Translations under genes and position numbers: made by a program | In this document: in pieces, positions 43,262 through 51,936 of the stretch | How the letters are laid out: each line of letters opens with the position of its first letter | Numbering within the stretch: the first letter of the stretch is position 1 | The notes under the pieces: generated by a model | Seen by the model: the letters and a program-made list of their open reading frames with translations, nothing else | What the model was told of the DNA's origin: nothing | Database searches by the model: none | Source of the DNA: Candidatus Didemnitutus sp. | GTDB lineage: Bacteria > Verrucomicrobiota > Verrucomicrobiia > Opitutales > Opitutaceae | Length of the DNA: 64,000 nucleotides | Assembly (NCBI GenBank): GCA_017991595.1 | Contig: JAGOQJ010000003.1 | Span: forward strand, 124,001 to 188,000 | Direction of reading: 5' to 3'

Positions 43262-46200
43262 ATGCACCCGCACCGCGCTCTGCTCTTTCTCGGCCTCGTT
43301 TTGCTGCTCGGCGGCCCGGCGGTCGCGCAGACTTTCCAGAACGACCGCTACACGCTGACGCTGAACGGCGACGCCACGATCACGGTCGCGGTTGCCGGCG
43401 TCGCGACGCCACACGTGCTCGCGCCGGAGTTTGCCGTGATGTTCAGTGCCACCGCGCCGGGCTTCAACGAGAACCACGACAACTATTACCTCGCACCGCG
43501 CACCTCCCTGCTGTGGACGGCCTACGAGGTCCCGGCGGACGAACTCAACACCACGCTCAACACTCCGGAGTGGCGCACGCAGCTTTCCTACCCGGTGCGC
43601 GTGGAAGGCAGCGGCGCGTCGCGCACCTGGACCTATTACACGAACGACACGCTCTCCGAGGTGAAGCTCGCCATCAGCGGCACCTACGCGCGCGGCACAA
43701 TCGATCCGTTCCGCGCGGGCGTGCGCCACGCGCTGCGCGCCGCCGGCGCGAGCCTCGCGACGACCGCCGACGGCACGACGGTGACATGGACCTTCACCGA
43801 CGATGCGGCGCGGCCCTTCACCTTCAGCGCCAGCCTGCTGCTGCCGCCGGGCGACGAGACGCCGCGCATCGAGACGCGCATCGTCGCGCGCACCGCCGGC
43901 TACTACATGGCGGCGTTCACCGGCGTGCCCGGCGTGGCGTCCGCTGATTACGTCGTCGGTCCGCAGGATGCGCTCGGCGCCAACAACAAGCATTTTAACC
44001 ACGTCGTGTGCGAGGGTCAGCTCATGCTCCCGCGTGCGCAGGTGACCTCGAAGGCCGGCTGGAGCGCGGCCATCGTCATCGATCCCAGTGAAAGTTATTT
44101 CACCGATGCGGCCGGCGATGCCCGCGCGCCGACGCGCGCGAACTCGCGCTTCGGCGTCATGCTGCAGCGGCAGGACGGGCAGATCCGTCCGCTCGCGTTC
44201 GCCCCGTTGCTCGGCGGCGCGGAGTCGCAGCTCGCCGCCGGCGCGGATCATCGCTTCCGCGTGCGCTACGCCGTGCAACCCGGTGGTTGGAAGGAAATCT
44301 ACCGCCACGTCGCCGAATCCGTTTTCCACCTCGACGACCCGCGCGACAATACCGGCACGGGCTCGCTCAACCGCACCTTCGAGCGCGTGATGGATTACCT
44401 CGCCGACCGCAACGGCCGGAACTACGCGATGTGGCACGCGGAGCAGAAATACTACGACTACTTCTCGGACCAGCCCAACTCCTTCAAGCCGTTCTCCCCG
44501 CTCTTCGGGCTCGCGGCGGCCGTCATCACCGACGACGAGGACTTCTACTGGCAGCGTGCGCTGCCGCAGGTGGAGTTCGGCCTGTCGCGCGCGAGCAACA
44601 CCTTCGTGCCCTACGATACCGAGGACACCGGCCTGCTTAGCAACCCGAGCCGCAGTCTCGGTTCGCCTTACCTCAGCTCGGTGCAGCTCGCGAGCCTGCA
44701 CGCGTTTTACCAGCAGCGCGTCGATGCCCTCCGCAGCCTTGCGACGGAGAAGAATTTCTCGACCAGCGTCTTCGCCCAGCTGCTGGCGAAATATGCGCTC
44801 ACCGGCGCGCCGGCCGACCTGACCGCCGCGCTGAACCGCGCCAACGCACGCCTCGTGAGCGATCCGACCGGTTTCAGCGACCACTACATGGACTGGCTCG
44901 ACATCTGGGAGGCCAGCGGCGCGACGCCTGCACAGCGCGATCCGCGCTACCTCGCCGCCGCGCTCAACGGTGCCTACGAATGGGCCGCGCGCACTGCAGT
45001 GCTTTCGCCCGCGGTCCCGGCGACGAGCATCACCGTCGACCGCGGTGGCCGTGCGCCGATCCACGCGCATTCGTTCGGCCGTTGGACGCGGTGGGGTTTC
45101 CCTTTGCCGCTCGGCTATCCGACGCCCGAGCAGACCGTGCCGGCTTGGCGCGTGGCGCTCACCGGCCTCGCCTCCGAGGCTTATCGCGGCGAGTTCTGGC
45201 TCGATAACCACGGCCACCTGATGCGGCTCTCGCATCTCGCGGGCGGCGACACCTTCCTGCGCAGCGTGAGCCGCTGGGCGATGGTCGGGCGTTTTGCGAA
45301 TTACCCCGGCGACAACCGCTCCGTTCCCTCGCTCGTGATCGAGCGCCCCGAATTGCCCGACCAACCGATGTGGCTGCTCAGCCACGCGACAATGAATCCC
45401 GGGCACGCGTGGGAATTCGCGGGCGAGATCCTCGATTTTCTCGTCTCGAACTTCTACGCGCAGTCGGGTGGGGCGATCGATTTTCCCGCGCGTTCGATGC
45501 ACGGCGGCGCGTTCCGCGTGCGGCTTTACGGCGATCGCCCCGGCCGCTTCTACGGCGACGATGGCGTGCGGCTCTGGCTGCCGCGCGGGCTCGCCACGCC
45601 GGACAATCCGCAAGTCGACTACCTCGCCGGCTACGGCAACGGGCGGCTCTATCTCGCCTTCATCAACCAGGCGGCCACACCGCAGACCGTCAGTGTCGCG
45701 CTCGATCCCGCGCGCGTCGGCGCGTGGTCGGGCATGGGCGGACGCCGCTGGGTGAACAACGGAGCGGCCGAGTCGGTGGGTTTCAGCGGCAACACGCTCC
45801 CGGCTTTCACTATTCCGGCGCGTGGCATCGTGGCGTTCGCGCTCGATGGCGTGACGCCGCGCACGGCGCTCCAGCGGCGCATGCTCGACGTCGCGTCGCC
45901 GAAGCTCGGGGCGGCGGCGCTTTCCCGGCAGACTTTCCCCGTCGGGGGCACGACCGCGAAGGTGAACGCGATGCTGCTCTCGCTCGGACGCGGTCTGACC
46001 AGCGCGTTCGTTTACACCGACCTGCTCGCGGAGCGCGTGATCTCCGCGCGCCTGCGCTACCGGCAAGGCAGCGACGCGGCGTGGCAGGAACGCACGGACG
46101 AGATTTTCCCGTTCGAATTTTCCGTGCCGTTCGCGGAGGGCCGAGGCGCCTTCGAGGCTTACCTTGATTTGACCGTGCCCGACGCCGAGCTCGGCTCCGT

Positions 46201-46630
46201 CGTCGTGACGGCTCCGCTTCTCACACTGGCGACGGAAAACGCCTACGCCGGTTTCGCCGCCGGCAACGGCCTGTCCACGTCGCCGCAGGGCGCTCCCCTG
46301 GCGGATGCTGATGGCGACGGCGTGAACAACTTGCACGAATTTTTCCTCGGCAGCGAGGCGACCGCGGCCGACCGCGTGCGCTGGCCGGAGTTGCAATTCG
46401 CGGCGAACGGCGAGCCGGTCTTCGCCTTCACTCGCCGCACCACGGCCGCCGGCGTGGCGTTCGATGTGCAACTCTCGCAGGATCTCGTCACCTGGGTGAA
46501 TCTCGCCGGCAGCGAGGACGAAAATCTCTTCGAAATCGTGGCCGAGACCGCGACCCTCGAACGTCTTTCGCTGCGCCTCATGCCGGAGCTGGAGCGTTTT
46601 TTTCTGCGCCTGCGCGTCGTCAACGAGTGA
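43262..46630 (+). CDS. large secreted protein of unknown function, subtype A-like with C-terminal surface module
   Basis: A 1122-residue exported protein (signal MHPHRALLFLGLVLLLGGPAVAQ). It aligns along most of its length with the protein at 35101: FQNDRYTLTLNGDATITV, APRTSLLWTAYE, TYARGTIDPF, SLNRTFERVMDYLADR, MWHAEQKYYDYFSDQP, ITDDEDFYWQRALPQVEFGLSRASNTF, VPAWRVALTGL, NPGHAWEFAGEILDFLVSN, GAIDFPARS and LYGDRPGRFYGDDGVRLWLPR. Unlike that copy it ends with DADGDGVNNLHEFFLGSEA and VFAFTRRTTAAGVAFDVQLS, a Verrucomicrobia-type C-terminal module also present on the GH16 protein, probably for sorting or surface attachment. No enzyme family is recognised; an alpha/alpha-toroid catalytic core is inferred. 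Convergent with rhaT across a 339-bp gap with palindromes. Confidence 0.75.
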   Translation: MHPHRALLFLGLVLLLGGPAVAQTFQNDRYTLTLNGDATITVAVAGVATPHVLAPEFAVMFSATAPGFNENHDNYYLAPRTSLLWTAYEVPADELNTTLNTPEWRTQLSYPVRVEGSGASRTWTYYTNDTLSEVKLAISGTYARGTIDPFRAGVRHALRAAGASLATTADGTTVTWTFTDDAARPFTFSASLLLPPGDETPRIETRIVARTAGYYMAAFTGVPGVASADYVVGPQDALGANNKHFNHVVCEGQLMLPRAQVTSKAGWSAAIVIDPSESYFTDAAGDARAPTRANSRFGVMLQRQDGQIRPLAFAPLLGGAESQLAAGADHRFRVRYAVQPGGWKEIYRHVAESVFHLDDPRDNTGTGSLNRTFERVMDYLADRNGRNYAMWHAEQKYYDYFSDQPNSFKPFSPLFGLAAAVITDDEDFYWQRALPQVEFGLSRASNTFVPYDTEDTGLLSNPSRSLGSPYLSSVQLASLHAFYQQRVDALRSLATEKNFSTSVFAQLLAKYALTGAPADLTAALNRANARLVSDPTGFSDHYMDWLDIWEASGATPAQRDPRYLAAALNGAYEWAARTAVLSPAVPATSITVDRGGRAPIHAHSFGRWTRWGFPLPLGYPTPEQTVPAWRVALTGLASEAYRGEFWLDNHGHLMRLSHLAGGDTFLRSVSRWAMVGRFANYPGDNRSVPSLVIERPELPDQPMWLLSHATMNPGHAWEFAGEILDFLVSNFYAQSGGAIDFPARSMHGGAFRVRLYGDRPGRFYGDDGVRLWLPRGLATPDNPQVDYLAGYGNGRLYLAFINQAATPQTVSVALDPARVGAWSGMGGRRWVNNGAAESVGFSGNTLPAFTIPARGIVAFALDGVTPRTALQRRMLDVASPKLGAAALSRQTFPVGGTTAKVNAMLLSLGRGLTSAFVYTDLLAERVISARLRYRQGSDAAWQERTDEIFPFEFSVPFAEGRGAFEAYLDLTVPDAELGSVVVTAPLLTLATENAYAGFAAGNGLSTSPQGAPLADADGDGVNNLHEFFLGSEATAADRVRWPELQFAANGEPVFAFTRRTTAAGVAFDVQLSQDLVTWVNLAGSEDENLFEIVAETATLERLSLRLMPELERFFLRLRVVNE

Positions 46631-46723
46631 GTGAACGAGCCGCGCCGCTCGCTCTGCTCAATTCCACTCCTCGTCACCGGCGGCCGGCACCACCGCACGC
46701 AACACCGCAGCCGATACACGCCA

Positions 46724-46756
46724 GGATGTTTGTAGTCTATTAGACTACAAACATCC
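46724..46756. repeat. perfect 33-bp palindrome, unit 1
   Basis: A 16-bp arm beginning GGATGTTTGT and ending GTCTA, a central T, then the exact reverse complement. The inner 21 bp (arm TTGTAGTCTA) recur in units 2 and 3. Confidence 0.85.
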
Positions 46757-46794
46757 CGACCTATCACGACTGTGTTCGCGGCGTATCACGACAC

Positions 46795-46815
46795 TTGTAG
46801 TCTAATAGACTACAA
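46795..46815. repeat. perfect 21-bp palindrome, unit 2
   Basis: Arm TTGTAGTCTA, central A, arm TAGACTACAA. The centre is 65 bp from the centre of unit 1. Confidence 0.85.
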
Positions 46816-46860
46816 ATATTCCCGGCGTATCCTGAATGAGGAAACGGTGTCCAACGGAAC

Positions 46861-46881
46861 TTGTAGTCTATTAGACTACAA
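46861..46881. repeat. perfect 21-bp palindrome, unit 3
   Basis: Arm TTGTAGTCTA, central T, arm TAGACTACAA. The centre is 66 bp from the centre of unit 2. Confidence 0.85.
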
Positions 46882-46969
46882 AATGGGTTGAGCGCGGGTG
46901 CGTGGCAGGACGCAGTTTTCCGCGCGCGGGTCGAGTGGCCCTGGCGGGCTGCGCGGTGGCGGGCGCGGC

Positions 46970-48124
46970 TCAGTGCGCGGCGGCGACGGTGGCGCTGAGG
47001 TGGTTGCCCCAGCCGATGATCACGGTCGAGCCGATCAATGCAGCGAGCATGAGCGCTACGAGCCAGCGCGTGCGGCGGCTCGCGCCCTTCCACTCGGCGA
47101 AGTAGATGCCCCAGAGCGTGCTGAAGATGATGATGCTCGCCATGTGCAGCGTCCAACTGGAGAAGCGGTAGTCGCCCATCTGGCTTTCGCCCATCTGATA
47201 GAAGAAGAACTGCAGATACCACGTCACGCCCGCGAGTGCGCAGAAGATCCAGTTGCCGAGCCGCGGCACCGGGCTGCCGACCGGCGCGTCGTCGCCGAGG
47301 CCGGAGACGGCGGCATGGCCGATTTCGCCGCTGCCGGCGGTGGAGCCCTTGAGCGGTTGCACCGTGGCGGCGAAATACTGGTGTGCGCTGCCGTTGCGCC
47401 AGTGGAGGAGTGCGCACCACAGCAGATTCGTGGTGAGACCACCCAGCAGGATGACCACGAGCACAGGCAACCCGACCCAGAGCGGGCCGGTGCCGTGCGC
47501 GGCGGCGATGCGCGTGATGGGCTCGCCGAATTGGAAACCGAACGCGAAGCACGCGCTCATGATGCCGGAGAACGTCGCGATGAGCAGGCCCTTCGGCAGA
47601 TTGAATTCCTTGATCGCGGACTGCTTGGTGCCGGCGAGTTCCTTCTCCTTGCGGATGCCCGCGAAGCCGCCGAGCGCGATGCCGGCGAGGCAGACCACGA
47701 CACCGAGCAGCACGAGCCGGCCGCCGGGCGTGTCGAGCAGGCGCGCGGCGAATTCACCCTTCACCAGCGGCGGGATCAACGTGCCGAACGCCGCGCAATA
47801 GCCCAGCGCCACCGCCATGCCCAGTGACATGCCGAGGTAGCGCATCGTGAGGCCGAAGGTGAGGCCGCCCATGCCCCAGAGCGCGCCCATGAGATAAGTC
47901 ATGCCGAACGTGCGCGCGGGGATCTCGGCGAGCACGCCGATCAAATTTTCCGAGAGCAGGAAGCCCGCGACCCACGGCGCGATCAGCCAGCTGAAGATGC
48001 CGCCCGCGAGCCAGTAGGTTTCCCAGGACCATTTGCGCACGCCCTTGAACGGGACGTAGAAACTGCCGGAGGCGAGGCCGCCGAGCCAATGGAAGATCAC
48101 ACCGAGGAACGGATTGGGGGTCAT
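46970..48124 (-). CDS. rhaT: L-rhamnose/proton symporter, RhaT-type
   Basis: A 384-residue inner-membrane carrier with about ten membrane segments. It matches the E. coli RhaT sequence as I remember it at many points: GVIFHWLGGLASGSFYVPFK, VRKWSWETYWLAGGI, GLTMRYLGMSLGM, EFNLPKGL, GIMSACFAFGF and TWYLQFFFYQMGE. RhaT imports L-rhamnose with protons. This is the strongest single clue to the sugar released by the locus and agrees with the two GH106 enzymes. No rhamnose catabolic genes (isomerase, kinase, aldolase) are in the window, so they must be elsewhere. It is divergent from the TonB receptor; the 237-bp gap has two operator copies, so both genes are probably repressed together. Confidence 0.9.
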   Translation of the reverse strand: MTPNPFLGVIFHWLGGLASGSFYVPFKGVRKWSWETYWLAGGIFSWLIAPWVAGFLLSENLIGVLAEIPARTFGMTYLMGALWGMGGLTFGLTMRYLGMSLGMAVALGYCAAFGTLIPPLVKGEFAARLLDTPGGRLVLLGVVVCLAGIALGGFAGIRKEKELAGTKQSAIKEFNLPKGLLIATFSGIMSACFAFGFQFGEPITRIAAAHGTGPLWVGLPVLVVILLGGLTTNLLWCALLHWRNGSAHQYFAATVQPLKGSTAGSGEIGHAAVSGLGDDAPVGSPVPRLGNWIFCALAGVTWYLQFFFYQMGESQMGDYRFSSWTLHMASIIIFSTLWGIYFAEWKGASRRTRWLVALMLAALIGSTVIIGWGNHLSATVAAAH

Positions 48125-48219
48125 GGGGAGGGAAGGGGTGGAGCGCTGCGCATCAGTCGGCGAAGGCCAGCGCGCACGACATGCTTCTTTCAGCGCTGGC
48201 GCGGGGAAAGGCGGGTCGC

Positions 48220-48234
48220 GCTCGACCGTTGACT
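48220..48234. promoter_or_regulatory. candidate LacI-family operator, site 4a
   Basis: GCTCGACCGTTGACT, in the divergent gap between rhaT and the TonB receptor gene. Its centre is 19 bp from site 4b, about two helical turns, so two dimers could bind on one face. Confidence 0.6.
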
Positions 48235-48238
48235 CTCA

Positions 48239-48253
48239 ACTCAACGGTTTACC
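48239..48253. promoter_or_regulatory. candidate LacI-family operator, site 4b
   Basis: ACTCAACGGTTTACC, the second copy in the rhaT/TonB-receptor gap. It is 109 bp before the receptor start and 114 bp before the rhaT start. Confidence 0.68.
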
Positions 48254-48361
48254 TGCCGTGACCTTGTGCACGACGCTCGCCCGGGCGCTAATCGCGCCGT
48301 TATCTCGGTCTCCCGCTCGGCGGGGCACGCCTCTCACCCAAACCCTCACCCCCATCGCATC

Positions 48362-50716
48362 ATGCACGTGGCTCAACCCACTCGTTTTCGCTTTACCCGC
48401 CTGTTGCTGGCCACGACGGCCTTGGCCGGCACCGCCCTCGCGCAGCCCGCGCCGGCCGAGCCGGAGGAACAATCCCAGGACGTCGTCACGCTGCCGGAGT
48501 TCAGCGTGAACACCTCGAAGGATGACAGCTTCGTCGCCACCGAGAGCACCTCGGGCACGCGCGTCGCCACCGACATCATCAATCTGCCGTTCTCGGTCTC
48601 CGTTCTCACGGAGGATTTCGTGAAGGAGTTCCAGCTGTTCGACCTCGACCAGCAGGCGCCATTCTTCTCCGGCATGGCGGCCGGCGACCCCGCGCAAGGC
48701 GGCGGCGGCGGCACGCGCCTCCGCGGTTTCTCGGTGCCTTACTTCCGCAACGGCTTCGCCCGCTCGCAGGCTCCCGATTCCAACAGTATCGCCCGCACCG
48801 AGGTGGTGAAGGGCCCGCAGTCCGCCATCTACGGCCGTGTTTCGCCCGGCGGCGTCATCAACTACATCTCCAAGAAGCCCGGCACCAAATTCGCCAGCGG
48901 CATCAGCAACGTCGTCGGCACCTACGACTACCAGCGCATCAGCGGCGACATCACCGGCCCGCTCATCCCGGGCAAGGTTTACTACCGCGTCGACGCCGCC
49001 TACTACGACTTCGAGCGTCCCACGGATTTCTGGTTCAACCGCACCACCAACGTCTCCGCCAGCGTCACCTACAAGATCTCGCCCAACACCCAGCTCACGG
49101 CTGAGCATGAATACACCCGCCGCATCATGCAGGGCGGGCAGGCCTTCTCCCGTTGGACGCGTGTTGCCAACGGCATCACCATCACCGAAGGCTCCGTGTT
49201 CTACCTGCCTGATCAGGAACTCGCCGATCGCTTGGCCCGTTTCTCCAGCAACGGCGCTCTGAGTCGCGTCACCCGCGAATCCAACTCGAGCTACCTCACG
49301 CTTGAGCACCGCATCGCGCAGGACCTCAGCCTCCGCGCCAACTTCTCCTACTCGACGCGCGAGTATTTCCGCCACGGCACTTCGACGCCCGCCACTTGGG
49401 CGACGAATCCTACGACTGCCCGCCAGAACGTGCTCAACACGCTCACCGGCATCTGGCTCGACACCACCAAGGGCATCTGGACCGGTGACCGCGCCGGCGC
49501 GCACCAAACCATCGATTACGAAGAGAAGGGTTTCCAGATCGACCTGACCAAGAAGTGGGACGGCAAGATCAAGCAGCGCACGCTCCTCACCTTCGACGTC
49601 TACGGCAACGATCAGGACCAGAAGACCTGGGCACTCAGCGGCACCCCGTTGAACAACGCGCTCAACGCCCTCGGCTTCACCACCACGGCCCAGCTCAACG
49701 CCTGGAAAAATCCCGATCCGCTCAATCCCTCCGTCTCGGGCTACTATGCCCTCCCGGCCTTCGATCCCGCCACGTGGAGCGTCACCGCCTCGAGCACGAA
49801 CACCTTCAAGCGCTTCTACTACGGCAGCCTGCTCAACCACACCGTCGACCTCATGAACGGCCGTCTCTCCCTGACCGGCTCCGTGCGCAAGGACTGGGCG
49901 GAATTCGATGTCAGCCAGCAAAAGGGCGACCGCCAGCAATTCACCTATAACACCGGCGCCAACTTCCACATCATCAACCGTGCGATGGTCGCCTACGGCA
50001 ACGTCGCCACCGGCTTCAACCCCGCGCCGCAATTCGACCCGAACACCAGCGAGCTCCTCGGTAACCAGGAGTCCTTCGGCGGCGAGATCGGCCTCAAGGG
50101 CCTGCTGAAGAACGACGCCTTCTCCTACACGCTCGCCATCTTCAACGTCGAGCAGGACAATGAAGTCACGGACAACCCCGACAATCCCGGCGGCTCCGAC
50201 CTCGACCTCCCGCGCTACATCCCCGGTGCCACGACCCGCGCGCGCGGCATCAGCCTCGACGTCGGCGGCAAGGTGACCAGCAACCTCACGCTGCTTGCCA
50301 ACATCGCCTGGACCGACGTTCGCATCATCGAGCACGCCAGCTCGCCCGCGCTCGTCGGCACCCGCCCGACCGGCACGCAGGGTGTTCCGCCGCGCACCTA
50401 CTCTTTCGCCGCGCGCTACAACTTCCGCGAAGGCGCGCTGAAGGGTCTGCGCCTCGGCCTCACCTATCAATACGCGCAGCAATACCTGCGCATCACCGGC
50501 ACGCAGACCGCCACCACGCTGCAGGTCCCGTATTACATCGACGAACGCAAGGAGTGGGGCGCCGTCGTCGGCTACGCCTTCAAGAAGTTCAGCAACGGCA
50601 TGCGCCTCGACATGTCCATGAACGTCGCGAACGTCCTCGACGAACGGAAGATGACCGTCGCCGCCTACTATCCGGAAGGTCGCACGTTCCGCTTCACCAC
50701 CAATCTGCGCTTCTGA
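48362..50716 (+). CDS. TonB-dependent outer-membrane receptor
   Basis: A 784-residue outer-membrane transporter. The signal ends near TALAGTALAQ; a mature segment VVTLPEFSVNTSKDDSFVATESTSGTRVATDI is typical of Opitutaceae receptors. The plug domain shows INLPFSVSVLTEDFVKEF, RLRGFSVPYFRNGF and VVKGPQSAIYGRVSPGGVINYISKKP; the barrel ends with an aromatic residue (FRFTTNLRF), as required for insertion. No SusD-like gene is present, so uptake follows the Verrucomicrobia pattern without SusD. Oligosaccharide import is inferred from the operators and neighbours; family resemblance to siderophore receptors means iron uptake is the alternative. The ATG at 48362 starts the signal peptide. A strong terminator follows. 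Confidence 0.9.
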   Translation: MHVAQPTRFRFTRLLLATTALAGTALAQPAPAEPEEQSQDVVTLPEFSVNTSKDDSFVATESTSGTRVATDIINLPFSVSVLTEDFVKEFQLFDLDQQAPFFSGMAAGDPAQGGGGGTRLRGFSVPYFRNGFARSQAPDSNSIARTEVVKGPQSAIYGRVSPGGVINYISKKPGTKFASGISNVVGTYDYQRISGDITGPLIPGKVYYRVDAAYYDFERPTDFWFNRTTNVSASVTYKISPNTQLTAEHEYTRRIMQGGQAFSRWTRVANGITITEGSVFYLPDQELADRLARFSSNGALSRVTRESNSSYLTLEHRIAQDLSLRANFSYSTREYFRHGTSTPATWATNPTTARQNVLNTLTGIWLDTTKGIWTGDRAGAHQTIDYEEKGFQIDLTKKWDGKIKQRTLLTFDVYGNDQDQKTWALSGTPLNNALNALGFTTTAQLNAWKNPDPLNPSVSGYYALPAFDPATWSVTASSTNTFKRFYYGSLLNHTVDLMNGRLSLTGSVRKDWAEFDVSQQKGDRQQFTYNTGANFHIINRAMVAYGNVATGFNPAPQFDPNTSELLGNQESFGGEIGLKGLLKNDAFSYTLAIFNVEQDNEVTDNPDNPGGSDLDLPRYIPGATTRARGISLDVGGKVTSNLTLLANIAWTDVRIIEHASSPALVGTRPTGTQGVPPRTYSFAARYNFREGALKGLRLGLTYQYAQQYLRITGTQTATTLQVPYYIDERKEWGAVVGYAFKKFSNGMRLDMSMNVANVLDERKMTVAAYYPEGRTFRFTTNLRF

Positions 50717-50753
50717 GCCGCGCACGTGCGCGGCCTGGTTGGGATTAAATTCA

Positions 50754-50787
50754 CGCGGCTCCCGGTTCCGGGGGCCGCGTTTTTTTT
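50754..50787 (+). terminator. rho-independent terminator after TonB receptor
   Basis: A GC stem with arms around CGCGGC and GCCGCG extended by CCC/GGG, a GGTTCC loop region, then eight T residues. It is the clearest terminator in the window. Just before it, 50717-50734 is a perfect 18-bp palindrome (GCCGCGCAC plus its complement). Confidence 0.85.
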
Positions 50788-50803
50788 GCGTCCGCGACGT
50801 GGC

Positions 50804-50818
50804 GCTCAACGGTCAACC
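50804..50818. promoter_or_regulatory. weak LacI-type operator, site 5
   Basis: GCTCAACGGTCAACC. The left half is identical to site 3, but the right half has CAA where TGA is expected. It lies between the terminator and the secreted-protein gene at 50937. Confidence 0.45.
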
Positions 50819-50936
50819 CCGGGCACGCTTGCCGGCCTGCGCCAGTCGCCGTGGACTGGCCGCGCTGATTATTTCGCGGGAGTCGGCGGCGCCGCCGTCC
50901 ACTCCCGGCATCGCTCCTCCCTCAACCCCGATTGCC

Positions 50937-51746
50937 ATGTCCGCTTCGCTCCGTCTCATCGCCGCCGCCCTCACCGTCGCCGGCTTCGCTTCGACCGGCC
51001 TCGCGCAGGTGAAATTGTCCACCTTGAAGGACCTCACCTACGAGCAGAACTTCGACCAGTTGCCCGCTCCGGCGGAGCAGTCGCCGTGGGAATGGGCCAA
51101 CGACGGCAAGCAGACGCGCTACGGCATGGGCGGGTGGTATCTCGCCACCGTGACCGGCGCCGCGGCCAAGCCGCTCGCGGGCGCCAACGCCTACGTGTCG
51201 AGCGCAGGCAAGTTCCCGAACGTCGTCGCCACGGTGAACTATGGCCTCGCCGGCGCGGCTGACCGCGCGATCGGCTTCCGCTTCGGCGGCAAGGCGGAGG
51301 CGAACGGCGCGACGAAATTCTACGCCGGCGTCGTGTTCGTGAACGACACGAAGCATCCCATCGGCCGCGTGGAGATCGCCTACCAAGGCGAACAGTGGGT
51401 GAAATACGGTGGCAACGTGGAGACCCTGCAGACGCTGCGCGTTGCCATCGCCAACCTCGGCCCCAAATTCCCGGCCGACAAGTTCGCCGTGCACCGCGTC
51501 GCGCCCGTCGCCGAGGTCGGCTCGCTGGAGTTCCGCTCGCAGGATGACGCCACGGGCGTCACCCGCCACGCCAGCAAGGGCCCCGTGCACGTCGCGCCGA
51601 TCATCGGCGCCATCGCCTTTCCGCGGCCGCTCGGCCCCGGCGAACATTTCCTGCTCCTCTGGACGGCCACGGGCAACGGCACGGAGAACGGCGCGCACTC
51701 GCTCGCGCTCGACGACGTGAAGGTGCGCTTCGAGCCCGCGCGCTGA
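50937..51746 (+). CDS. small secreted protein of unknown function
   Basis: A 269-residue exported protein (signal MSASLRLIAAALTVAGFASTGLAQ). The body begins YEQNFDQLPAPAEQSPWEWANDG and GWYLATVTG, a layout often found in beta-sandwich exported proteins of Verrucomicrobia and Planctomycetes, where it resembles a concanavalin-like jelly-roll. I see no catalytic motif. No C-terminal sorting signal is apparent (ends DDVKVRFEPAR). It follows the TonB receptor after a terminator and a degenerate operator, so it may be a separate member of the regulon, for example a glycan-binding protein. That role is a guess. Confidence 0.65.
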   Translation: MSASLRLIAAALTVAGFASTGLAQVKLSTLKDLTYEQNFDQLPAPAEQSPWEWANDGKQTRYGMGGWYLATVTGAAAKPLAGANAYVSSAGKFPNVVATVNYGLAGAADRAIGFRFGGKAEANGATKFYAGVVFVNDTKHPIGRVEIAYQGEQWVKYGGNVETLQTLRVAIANLGPKFPADKFAVHRVAPVAEVGSLEFRSQDDATGVTRHASKGPVHVAPIIGAIAFPRPLGPGEHFLLLWTATGNGTENGAHSLALDDVKVRFEPAR

Positions 51747-51776
51747 GCGCGCCCGCCGCGGAACGCAGACCGGCCG

Positions 51777-51871
51777 CGTAGGCAGCGCGCTTGCTCGCGC
51801 CAACCCGCCGACGGAGCGCAGCCCAACTCGCTGCCCACGGGGAGAAGGCGCGAGCAAGCTCGCTGCCTACG
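51777..51871. repeat. 25-bp inverted repeat pair with one mismatch
   Basis: The arms are 51777-51801 (starting CGTAGGCAGCG) and 51847-51871 (ending CGCTGCCTACG), with one mismatch and 45 bp between them. Each arm also contains a small GCGAG/CTCGC-type stem. A degraded third copy lies near 51895-51920. Confidence 0.75.
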
Positions 51872-51936
51872 GGTTGCACGGGGCCGGGGCAGGGTGCTTG
51901 TGCGTTCGCTGCCTGCACGGCGACCACCTCACTCGT

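Larger units (their letters stand above)
46631..46969. other. 339-bp convergent intergenic region with three palindromes
   Basis: It lies between the 3' ends of the gene at 43262 and rhaT. It holds three perfect AT-rich palindromes (46724-46756, 46795-46815, 46861-46881) and short direct repeats of CGTATC(A/C) between them. I see no open frame with coding character, no tRNA and no classical terminator. Confidence 0.7.

Noticed and set aside
42509-46471. 1320-codon minus-strand frame
   Set aside because: It is antisense to the lysozyme-like and large subtype A-like genes, which have signal peptides and paralogues.
46724-46881. CRISPR array (three short repeats with 39-45 bp spacers)
   Set aside because: The repeats are perfect palindromes, the spacers share short internal repeats with each other, there are only three units and no cas genes are in the window.
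46724-46881. BlaI/MecI operators
   Set aside because: The half-sites are in the opposite order and spacing to the usual dyad, no regulator or M56 peptidase gene is nearby and no promoter faces out of the region.
48266-48361. N-terminal extension of the TonB receptor from an upstream start
   Set aside because: The ATG at 48362 begins a regular signal peptide; the extension has no such character and lies just after the operators.
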